Source of the DNA: DATENM01 sp045807765 | GTDB lineage: Bacteria > Acidobacteriota > Blastocatellia > UBA7656 | Reading direction: 5' to 3' | Assembly: GCA_045807765.1 (NCBI GenBank) | Contig: JBJMGU010000062.1 | Coordinates: 1-22,372 of the forward strand | DNA: 22,372 nucleotides | Part shown: piece by piece, positions 13,061 through 21,428 of the stretch | How the letters are laid out: each line of letters begins with the position of its first letter | Numbering within the stretch: position 1 is the stretch's first letter | Program-made: the position numbers and the translations under genes | Notes under the pieces: generated by a model | What the model saw: only the letters and a program-made list of their open reading frames with translations | Told to the model about the DNA's origin: nothing | The model's database searches: none

Positions 13061-14518
13061 TCCTTTGAGTCGTAGATGGCCAAAGGCAGCGGCTCCCGGC
13101 GACGAGCCGGAAAAGAGTTGCGGCGCGCGTCCGGTTTCGCCGGCATAACGTTCTGCGATATTTATTACGGTCGTTTGAGCATGCTTTCGCCCGAGGACGG
13201 CGACTGTGCCACCGCTGCCGCCGCCGGTGATCTTCGCGCCATACAGTCCGCAGGCCGCGCCGGCTTGGCGCACCAGAGTCACCAGCAAGTCAGTTCCTTC
13301 AGAGCCGAGCCCGCAGGCCGAATAGCTGGCGTGCGATTGGTACATCAACTCGCCGAGCAACTGACAGCCGCGCTCGCTCGGCGACTTCGCCAGCAGCTCG
13401 GCAAAGGCGCGGACGCGGAAATGCTCGTAGACGGGATGCGCCGTCGGCTGTCGCACCGCGTAGCTCCGTTCAGGCTCAACCCGCGTCGCCGCGTCGGTCG
13501 TGCCGGTGAAGCGTGCCAGGAATTCGCCGCCCGCGATCCGCTCAGGCAAACGCGCCGCGTAGTGCTGCTCGAATTCCGACGGCGTAACATTCGCCACATA
13601 ACTCTGCCAGCGCGGATCAGCGATCTTGAGGCATGCGCCTTCAGCGGCTTCAATCGTGAGGCCGGCCATCTCGGCAATCATGCGATAGCCCATAAATGCG
13701 CCGACGCGCACCGAGCCGTAATCCGCACCCGACACCGAATGGCGAATGCCCGAATCGATGCCCCAGACGGCCAGCTCATCGGGGATGGCGACGGTTCCCT
13801 GTAACTCGGCAGGCTGGCAAAACAACGCCAGCAGGCGACCGCCTTCACCGCAACTGGCGGTCATTTGATCCATCACGCCGCACGGCGCGCCGACCACGAA
13901 GTTTTCGACTTTCTGGCACAACAAAGCGGTTTCGCGCGCATCGATCTTAATATTGAAAGCGGCGCTGACGGCCTGCATCACGGCGACTTCAATAGCCGCA
14001 GACGAACTGACGCCTTTGCCTTCCGGCACACTTGAATCGATCAGCAGGCACGCGCCGTGATTGAAACGAATATTACATTCGCGCATCAAGACGAGAAACG
14101 CGCCCGCCGCGTAAGCTGCCCAGCGCGTCGCTGGGTCGCGTTCAAAGTAAGCGCGGGCCGTGGCGTAATCCACAGGCTCACCGTCGCGCTCGAAATCCGC
14201 GAGCGGCATCATAAACGACGCGGCGCGCTGATTCGCTTTCGCGCCAAAGCTGACGATGTGCAGAGCGGGCTCGGCGACGGGTTGCAGGGCAACGAGGGCC
14301 GCTTCGCGAATCGGCAACTGCAAGACCAGCGAGCCGGAATAATCGGCGATGCCGCCCATCACATCGAGTCGGCCCGGCGCTCGCGTGACAATGATCTCGC
14401 CGTCGCCATCGAACAGCGAGCTTGCCGCCGCAACGTCGCTCTGATCGAGCCGATTGAGCGTTTCGATGAACCGCTCGACGTCTGCGAGTCCCTGCGTTGC
14501 GCCGTGCGTAATTTGCAT
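13046..14518 (-). CDS. GHMP sugar kinase resembling plant L-arabinokinase / galactokinase
   Basis: This is a 490-residue kinase (ATG at 14518, GAAGG nine bases upstream; a GTG two codons earlier is possible). The three GHMP motifs are clear: sugar-binding GRLDVMGGIADYSG (about residues 49-62), ATP-binding PEGKGVSSSA (165-174) and KITGGGSGGT near the C terminus; GVMDQMTAS carries the probable catalytic Asp217. Classical galactokinases read GEHTDYN where this one has GGIADYS. From memory, GGIADYSGSLVLQ, VGAPCGVMDQMT, WGIDSGIRHSV and SACGLGS are all shared with the C-terminal kinase half of plant L-arabinokinase (ARA1); the plant N-terminal glycosyltransferase-like half is absent. Neighbouring galT and GH42 genes support galactose, the family resemblance L-arabinose. 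The final codons and stop come from a heptamer repeat. Confidence 0.85.
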   Translation of the reverse strand: MQITHGATQGLADVERFIETLNRLDQSDVAAASSLFDGDGEIIVTRAPGRLDVMGGIADYSGSLVLQLPIREAALVALQPVAEPALHIVSFGAKANQRAASFMMPLADFERDGEPVDYATARAYFERDPATRWAAYAAGAFLVLMRECNIRFNHGACLLIDSSVPEGKGVSSSAAIEVAVMQAVSAAFNIKIDARETALLCQKVENFVVGAPCGVMDQMTASCGEGGRLLALFCQPAELQGTVAIPDELAVWGIDSGIRHSVSGADYGSVRVGAFMGYRMIAEMAGLTIEAAEGACLKIADPRWQSYVANVTPSEFEQHYAARLPERIAGGEFLARFTGTTDAATRVEPERSYAVRQPTAHPVYEHFRVRAFAELLAKSPSERGCQLLGELMYQSHASYSACGLGSEGTDLLVTLVRQAGAACGLYGAKITGGGSGGTVAVLGRKHAQTTVINIAERYAGETGRAPQLFSGSSPGAAAFGHLRLKGSDKK

Positions 14519-14539
14519 TTGCACTAGCCTTCGGGAAAT

Positions 14540-14613
14540 TAGGAACCACAGATGAACACAGATGAGAAGAAGATTTTCTTATCTGTGTTTATCTGTGTTC
14601 ATCTGTGGTTTCA
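14540..14613. repeat. Facing decamer arrays, unit TRAACACAGA (hairpin d)
   Basis: A perfect 20-bp inverted repeat (14544-14563 with 14591-14610) is built from the decamer ACACAGATGA. Read on the minus strand from the phosphatase stop: TGAAACCACAGA, TGAACACAGA, TAAACACAGA, TAAG. The inner part AAGAAGATTTTCTT adds a small stem. The left edge lies about 10 bp before the kinase gene's ribosome binding site, so read-through transcripts would carry the hairpin in front of it. Confidence 0.88.
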
Positions 14614-15632
14614 TTTTTCTTCGCTCAACAAGCCGCGTTCAGCAAGCGCGCGCCTGAGCAGCGGCTCGATCTGCGCGCGAATCGCGGCATTCGCGTAACC
14701 AACCCACGCCACGTCGGCTTCCGTATCAAGCGGCGCATTGAGCGGCTGACCGTGCGCGTCTGTGATGATGACGCCCAACTCGCGTGCGATCAGCTCGGTG
14801 CAGAGATCATACGGGTGGCAGCAGATGCCTAGAGACTGGCCGCGCCGTTCGAGCAACTGCTCCATCAGCGGACGCAGGTCGGCGACGAAGCGGTCATGGC
14901 CGGCCATCAATTCGTAAAGCTGCCCCCCCGTAGAGATGTATTGATCTTCGAAGCAATGCGCCTTGCCGTGAAGCGGCGGGCCGAGCGCGCCGCGCACGAT
15001 CTCTTCGTCAATCGCCGCCAACTCTTCGCGCGCGCCGGGAAAGAAACGCGCCACCATCGCGAAGCCGTGCGCGATGCTTTTCGCCCGCGACGGCTGCAAG
15101 ATCAATTGGTGACGCTCGCCGCTCAGACGATTGAATCGCTCGCCCTGCACCCCTTCGCCGCGCACCGCCCACAGCGTATCGCTCAGGTGTTGCTTGATGA
15201 GCGGAATCTCTGTCTGTACCGCAAACTCGATATCGGCGAGACCAGTCTGTGCGCCGCGATTCGCGGCCACGCCGGTCAGTATCCAGGCGCTGCGCTTCTG
15301 ATACATCAGGCCGCGCGTACCGTCTATCGGATCAACGATGATGCGCCACATGGCGTCGGCTTCGTTGGCATCGCGCGGCAAGATCAGTTTGCCGCCGTGC
15401 AAGCCTTCGGCGATCAGCACGACCGGCGCAGGCGCGCTGATTTCGCGCTCGACGAAATCGATCAGCAACTCTTCGCTGACGCGATCAACCGCGTAGATCG
15501 TATCGCCTTCGTCGTCGCGGTCAATGCGGGCGAGGTCTTCGACGGCGGCGCGCTCAGTCGCCGCGACCACTTCGTCGCGGATGCGCGCGTGCAGGCGCAG
15601 AATCGGCTCCAGCAGCGCCTTTGTGTCATTCA

Positions 15633-15633
<1 letters not shown>
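14611..15633 (-). CDS. Inositol-monophosphatase-family sugar phosphatase
   Basis: This is a 340-residue protein of the Mg-dependent IMPase/FBPase superfamily. The metal-binding core is visible: Glu76 in LIAEG, DPIDGT at 101-106 within WRIIVDPIDGTRGLMYQ, and the C-terminal YDLCTEL (Asp276) in place of the usual WDxAA. No signal peptide is seen, so it is cytoplasmic. The ATG overlaps the galT stop by one base (TAATG), which implies translational coupling to galT. The protein is longer than inositol monophosphatases (about 270 residues). In this context a sugar phosphate or sugar-1-phosphate is a reasonable substrate, but this is inference. Its stop TGA is the first trinucleotide of the decamer array. 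Confidence 0.83.
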
Positions 15634-16673
<1,040 letters not shown>

Positions 16674-16698
16674 TGCTTCGCCTCCTGACTGTGCTTGG

Positions 16699-18753
16699 CT
16701 ACTTCTTCAACACTCTATATTCGAACGCCTTGAGCGTCACGGTCGCGGGCGACGCTTTGTCTGCAAGCAGATCGTAATACCCCGCGCCGATCTGAAGCGT
16801 CACCGGCTCGCTCGCGTGATTTAGGATGAAGGTGTAGCTCACGCCGTCTTTCGTGCGGCGTGTGACTTCGACCTCTTTCGGCAAGCCGGTGAACAGGGGC
16901 TGCAAGTTCTGCTCGGGGGCATAGCGCTTCAGCAGGTAACGCGCCGCGTCGGTGTTGAAAAACGAGCCGTAATAAACCGCCTTGCCGCGACCCACGCGCT
17001 TTTCGGTCGCCGCCACTCGGCCTTTCAGGTAATCGCGATTCCAGGTGGCAATCACCTGCGCGCTCTTCGGTTGCAGCAGGTCGGCAAAGACGTTGACCGG
17101 CACCATTGCGCCGTCTTCAAAGCTCAAATCGTTCTTGCCGCGTGACGGCGGCTGGTAACAGTTGAACTCGTCGCGCTCGACGCCGAACAGATCATCGAGC
17201 AGGATCGGCACGATACGTTGGGTCATCGCGTTGTCGCGGTCTTTGACGGCGCTGTGCGCCGACATCACAAAGATGCCGCCCTGCTCGACGAAGCGCTTGA
17301 TCTTTGCGGCAAGCCCGTCATCCATCAACACCAGTTGCGGGCCGAAGATGATTTTGTATTTGCTGAAGTCCGCCGCCGGCGGGATGAAATCGATGTTGTA
17401 CTTCATCTCTGACGCCGCTTGGAAGAAGCAGCCAACCGACGCATTGACGTTCACTTCGTGGGTGAAGTACTGGTGATCGAAGACCCACTCGGCCTCGAAA
17501 TCTTTGATGACCGCGATGTCGGAAACGATCTGCGAGCCGAGAATCGCTTTGCCAACTTTGTTAACCTCGGCGCCTTCTTTCTTGAACTCCTGGTAGCGGG
17601 CACGCGGGACGTTATCGTGCTCCAGCACTCCCGACCAGTACTCTTCCGCGCCGCGCCAGGCGGTGCGCCAGCGGAAGTGCAACATGCCGTCGGCGCCGTG
17701 AGCAATGGCTTGCCACGCCCAGAGGTTCATCTCGCCCGGTCGCGGGCTGCGCAGCAAGTAAGTCTGCCCGCCCGGCCCTGTCTGCTGCTCCATGATCATC
17801 CAGCGGCCATTGAAGCCGCGCGTCGCGGTGTAGCTCGCGCCGTTGCCATACTGCGGCACATCGGAAAAGGTCGGGTAGCTGTCATACGAATAGATGTCGA
17901 GGTCGCGAGCGAACTGATAATAATCGATCCCCTTGAAGACGCCGTTGGTGGTGATGAACGCATCAGGCTGCTGGCGGCGGATGAGCGCGACTTGCAGCGA
18001 CTTGTACGAGTCCGCCGAATCCGAGCCGAAGCGTTTGAAGTCGAGCATCAAGCCGGGGTTGTGAAACGACATGGTCTGGCGCGGCAGCTTGATCTGCTGC
18101 CAGTCGGTATACCACTGGCTCCAGACGCGCGTGCCCCAGCGCTCATTGAGCGCGTCGAGCGTGCCGTACTTCTGCTTCAGCCATGCACGAAAGGCGACAG
18201 CGCACGGCTCGCTATAGCATTCGTGGTTTTCGCAGTTGAGCTCGTTATCGATCTGCCAGCCGATAATGTTTGGGTTGTCTTTGAAATGCTTGACCATCGC
18301 TTCGACGATGCGGCGCGTGTAGTCGTGATAGACCGTGCTGTTGTAGCAGATGTGGCGGCGCGATTGATCGTCGGCGGGCCGCCCGTCGGCGTTGACGTGC
18401 AGGACTTCGGGGTATTCCGCGGTCAGCCATTTCGGCGGCGTCGCGGTCGGTGTGCCGATAATCGTCTTGATGCCGTGACCGGCCAGCACGGCGATGGCTT
18501 TGTCGAAGAGTGAAAAGTCATAGGTGCCTTTCCGAGGTTCCATGACGGCCCAGGCGAACTCGGCCATGCGCACGACGTTGACGCCGCATTCCTGCATGCG
18601 TGTGGCGTCCTGCTCCCAGTAACTTTCGGGCCAGTGCTCCGGGTAGTAGGCGACGCCGAAGAGAAATGTCTGATAGCGCTCGGCGGCGCGCACCGGCGGA
18701 ATGATGAGCGCAACCAGCACAGCGATGATGACGAAAGCGAGTGTCCTTTTCAT
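16699..18753 (-). CDS. Secreted GH42 beta-galactosidase
   Basis: This is a 684-residue protein with an N-terminal signal peptide (MKRTLAFVIIAVLVALIIPP, cleavage near AAERYQ), unusual because many GH42 enzymes are cytoplasmic. The family is shown by GVAYYPEHWPES at the start of the barrel, acid/base Glu171 in WQIDNELN and nucleophile Glu322 in WMIMEQQTGPGGQ. A zinc-cluster-like Cys set is present: HICYNS and NCENHECYSEPC (Cys174, 179, 184). A GH42 trimerisation-type domain follows from about residue 400, and a small beta domain closes the protein. GH42 enzymes hydrolyse beta-galactosides and some also alpha-L-arabinopyranosides. A GGGAGG sequence lies close before the ATG. It is the first gene of the minus-strand sugar operon. 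Confidence 0.92.
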   Translation of the reverse strand: MKRTLAFVIIAVLVALIIPPVRAAERYQTFLFGVAYYPEHWPESYWEQDATRMQECGVNVVRMAEFAWAVMEPRKGTYDFSLFDKAIAVLAGHGIKTIIGTPTATPPKWLTAEYPEVLHVNADGRPADDQSRRHICYNSTVYHDYTRRIVEAMVKHFKDNPNIIGWQIDNELNCENHECYSEPCAVAFRAWLKQKYGTLDALNERWGTRVWSQWYTDWQQIKLPRQTMSFHNPGLMLDFKRFGSDSADSYKSLQVALIRRQQPDAFITTNGVFKGIDYYQFARDLDIYSYDSYPTFSDVPQYGNGASYTATRGFNGRWMIMEQQTGPGGQTYLLRSPRPGEMNLWAWQAIAHGADGMLHFRWRTAWRGAEEYWSGVLEHDNVPRARYQEFKKEGAEVNKVGKAILGSQIVSDIAVIKDFEAEWVFDHQYFTHEVNVNASVGCFFQAASEMKYNIDFIPPAADFSKYKIIFGPQLVLMDDGLAAKIKRFVEQGGIFVMSAHSAVKDRDNAMTQRIVPILLDDLFGVERDEFNCYQPPSRGKNDLSFEDGAMVPVNVFADLLQPKSAQVIATWNRDYLKGRVAATEKRVGRGKAVYYGSFFNTDAARYLLKRYAPEQNLQPLFTGLPKEVEVTRRTKDGVSYTFILNHASEPVTLQIGAGYYDLLADKASPATVTLKAFEYRVLKK

Positions 18754-18780
18754 AAGCCTCCCGTGTGATTCGGTCTACTC

Positions 18781-18810
18781 GGTATAAGAAACCAAGGCGA
18801 CTAAAGTCAA
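18781..18810 (-). promoter_or_regulatory. Promoter of the GH42-galT operon
   Basis: On the minus strand TTGACT (18805-18810) is followed after 18 bp by TATACC (18781-18786), or after 17 bp by TTATAC. It lies about 30-50 bp before the GH42 start. The -35 box sits in a small palindrome, GACT-AA-AGTC (18799-18808). Confidence 0.55.
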
Positions 18811-18841
18811 GGCGAAAGGGGAGAAACCACAACTCCTTGAT

Positions 18842-18870
18842 TTGACAATCGGCGCAGGATTCGCAATAAA
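18842..18870 (+). promoter_or_regulatory. Promoter of the sugar ABC importer operon
   Basis: A consensus TTGACA (18842-18847), a 17-bp spacer and AATAAA (18865-18870) inside an AT-rich stretch form a good sigma70 match. The transcript would start near 18878, giving a leader of about 47 nt with GGGGGAA as ribosome binding site. Confidence 0.6.
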
Positions 18871-18924
18871 TTATCCCGCATCACGCATGAAATCCGCAGT
18901 GACACTCTGACCACGGGGGAAAGC

Positions 18925-19884
18925 ATGAAACTCACTTTTCACACCAGACTGTTTGCCTGCCTGCTCGTCGCGCTGTTGCTGTTCGGCTGCTCGACCGCCA
19001 GCAAAAAGAAGAAGCTGGCCTTTGTCACGAACAACGCGGCTAACTTCTGGACGATTGCCAAGCGCGGCTGCGAGAAGGCTGACCAGGAGCTAGAAGATGT
19101 AGACGTTGAATTCAAGATTCCCGGCGAAGGCACTGCCGCCGAGCAGAAGCGCATCATTGACGACTTGCTCGCCAAAGGCGTCGACGGCATCGCCATCTCG
19201 CCGGTTGACCCGGCAAACCAGACGCAACTGCTCAACGACATCGCCAAGCAAGCGCTGGTCTTCACACAGGACAGCGACGCGCCGCAAAGCAACCGCGCCT
19301 GCTATCTCGGCACAGACAATCATGCCGCGGGCCTGCAAGCCGGCCAACTGGTCAAAGAGGCGCTGCCCAACGGCGGCAAGATCATGGTTTTCGTCGGCAA
19401 GAGCGACGCGCAGAATGCCAAAGAGCGTTTCGCCGGCCTGAAAGAAGCGCTGCAAGGCTCGAAGGTCGAGATCATCGATCTGCGCACGGACGAGACAGAC
19501 CTGGTGCGCGCCAGGGCCAACGTTGACGATACGCTGGTCAGGTATGCAGACATCGCTGGACTGGTCGGCCTCTGGGAATACAACGGCCCAGCCATCTTTA
19601 ACGCGGTCAAAAACGCCGGCAAGCTCGGCCAGGTCAAAATCGTTTGCTTTGACGAAGCCGATGACACCCTCGCCGGCATCAAGTCGGGCGGCATCTATGC
19701 CACGGTTGTCCAGCAGCCTTACGAGTTCGGCTATCAGTCAATCAAGCTGATGGCGGCAGTGCTGCACGGCGACAAGTCAGGAGTGCCCGCAAGCAAACAG
19801 CTCTTCATTCCGACCAAGGCCATCAAGCAGGCCGACGTCGACGCCTTCATCGAGCAGATCAACAAGCTGCGAGGTCGTTCCTGA
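18925..19884 (+). CDS. Sugar-binding lipoprotein of an ABC importer (RbsB/MglB type)
   Basis: This is a 319-residue periplasmic-binding protein. The N terminus is a lipoprotein signal (hydrophobic LLVALLLFGC with Cys22 as the likely lipidated residue), followed by KKKKLAFVTNNAANFWTIAKRGCE, the start of a Peripla_BP_4/type I sugar-binding fold. GVDGIAISPVDP, RACYLGTDNHAAGLQAGQL and VKIVCFDEADDTLAGIKSG are family landmarks. It delivers a monosaccharide to the permease. Its stop is one base before the ATPase start (TGAGATG), so translation is coupled. Divergence from the GH42-galT operon suggests galactose or a pentose as ligand; the sequence alone does not fix which. Confidence 0.92.
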   Translation: MKLTFHTRLFACLLVALLLFGCSTASKKKKLAFVTNNAANFWTIAKRGCEKADQELEDVDVEFKIPGEGTAAEQKRIIDDLLAKGVDGIAISPVDPANQTQLLNDIAKQALVFTQDSDAPQSNRACYLGTDNHAAGLQAGQLVKEALPNGGKIMVFVGKSDAQNAKERFAGLKEALQGSKVEIIDLRTDETDLVRARANVDDTLVRYADIAGLVGLWEYNGPAIFNAVKNAGKLGQVKIVCFDEADDTLAGIKSGGIYATVVQQPYEFGYQSIKLMAAVLHGDKSGVPASKQLFIPTKAIKQADVDAFIEQINKLRGRS

Positions 19885-19885
19885 G

Positions 19886-21412
19886 ATGGCAGACGCAGTG
19901 CTGGAAATGCGCGGCGTCACCAAGCGCTTCCCCGGCGTCGTCGCGCTCAATGCAGTTGACCTGGATGTCTACGCGGCGGAAGTCGTCGCCTTGATCGGCG
20001 AGAATGGCGCCGGCAAGTCAACGCTGATGAAGATCATCGGCGGCGTCTATCAGCCGGACGCGGGCGAGCTGCGCATCAATGGTCAGCCGGTGGTGATCCA
20101 TTCGGTGAGCGACGCGATTCGCTTAGGCATCGGCTTCATCCATCAAGAGCTGAACGTTCTGGATAACCTGGATGTCGCGAGCAATATCTTCATGGGCCGC
20201 GAGCCTGTGCGCGGCGGGCCGCTGCGATTGATTGATCGGCGGCGCATGGAGCGCGAGGCGCAAGTCTACATCGAGCGCCTGGGTCTCAACGTTTCGCCAC
20301 GGACGCCGCTCGACAAGCTGTCGATTGCTCAGAAGCAACTGGTTGAGATCGCCAAGGCGTTATCGCAAAACGCCCGCATCCTGATCATGGACGAGCCGAC
20401 ATCGAGCCTGACCTTGACCGAGACCGGGCGGCTGCTCGCCGTCGTCAAAGAACTGCGCGCTCAGGGCGTCAGCATGATCTACATCTCGCACCGGCTCGGC
20501 GAGATCGAAGAGGTTGCCGACCGCGTCGTGGCGCTGCGCGACGGGCAGAACGCCGGACGGCTGACGCGCGAAGAGATTCACCACGACCAGATGGTACGGC
20601 TGATGATCGGGCGCGAGCTTAATAATTTTTACGTCCATTCAGACGCCGAAAAACAGCCGGGCTATTTCGCCATCGAGAATCTGCGCACGGCGCGTTACCC
20701 GGACTCGCCGGTGTCGATTGAAGTGGCGAAGGGCGAAATCCTCGGCCTGTCCGGGCTGGTCGGCGCGGGCCGCTCGGAAGTGGCGCAGGCCATCTTTGGC
20801 ACAGACCCGGCGGCAGGCGGCGCACTGCGGCTCGACGGCAAGCCGCTCGTCATCCGCTCGGCGGAAGACGCCATCCGCCACGGCATCTACTTGATCCCCG
20901 AAGACCGCCGCAATTCGGGCTTGGTGATTGACATGACGATTCGTGAAAACATCACCATGCCGGCGCTGGCGCGTTATGCCTCAGGCGGGCTGATTCAGCG
21001 CCACCGCGAGCGCGACCGGGCGGCAGAGATGAGCAAGCGGCTGAACGTCAAAGCGCCAAGCGTCGAAGAGCGCGTCGGCAACCTGAGCGGCGGCAATCAA
21101 CAGAAAGTCGTGTTGGCGAAATGGCTGTCGCTGCAACCGCGCGTCTTGATCTTTGACGAGCCGACACGCGGCATTGATGTTGGCGCGAAGGCCGAGATTT
21201 ATGCGCTGATGCGCTCACTCACACGCGAAGGCGTCGCCATCATCATGATCAGCAGCGACATGGAAGAGGTGCTCGGCGTCAGCGACCGCGTCGCCGTCAT
21301 GCACGAGGGCCGCCTGACCGGCATCCTCGAACGCGAGGCGTGCAGCGAAGAAGCCATCATGCGCCTGGCCGTCGGCAAGACCGTTGACGCGCCCGACGCC
21401 CGCCCGATGTGA
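19886..21412 (+). CDS. Sugar ABC importer ATPase, two nucleotide-binding domains (RbsA/MglA type)
   Basis: This is a 508-residue protein with two ATPase domains in tandem, the usual form for carbohydrate uptake family 2. The first domain has Walker A GENGAGKST (38-46), signature LSIAQKQLVEIAKAL and Walker B ILIMDEPTSSL. The second has a degenerate Walker A (GLVGAGRSE), signature LSGGNQQKVVLAKWL and Walker B VLIFDEPTRGID. The Lys-to-Arg change in the second Walker A is normal for this family. It lies between the binding protein and the permease gene (16-bp gap to the latter), completing an importer operon. Confidence 0.95.
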   Translation: MADAVLEMRGVTKRFPGVVALNAVDLDVYAAEVVALIGENGAGKSTLMKIIGGVYQPDAGELRINGQPVVIHSVSDAIRLGIGFIHQELNVLDNLDVASNIFMGREPVRGGPLRLIDRRRMEREAQVYIERLGLNVSPRTPLDKLSIAQKQLVEIAKALSQNARILIMDEPTSSLTLTETGRLLAVVKELRAQGVSMIYISHRLGEIEEVADRVVALRDGQNAGRLTREEIHHDQMVRLMIGRELNNFYVHSDAEKQPGYFAIENLRTARYPDSPVSIEVAKGEILGLSGLVGAGRSEVAQAIFGTDPAAGGALRLDGKPLVIRSAEDAIRHGIYLIPEDRRNSGLVIDMTIRENITMPALARYASGGLIQRHRERDRAAEMSKRLNVKAPSVEERVGNLSGGNQQKVVLAKWLSLQPRVLIFDEPTRGIDVGAKAEIYALMRSLTREGVAIIMISSDMEEVLGVSDRVAVMHEGRLTGILEREACSEEAIMRLAVGKTVDAPDARPM

Positions 21413-21428
21413 ATCAACGAATACAGTC

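Noticed and set aside
17419..18513. Plus-strand open frame of 364 codons opposite GH42
   Set aside because: It is antisense to the well-supported beta-galactosidase, with no start signal and no family motif.
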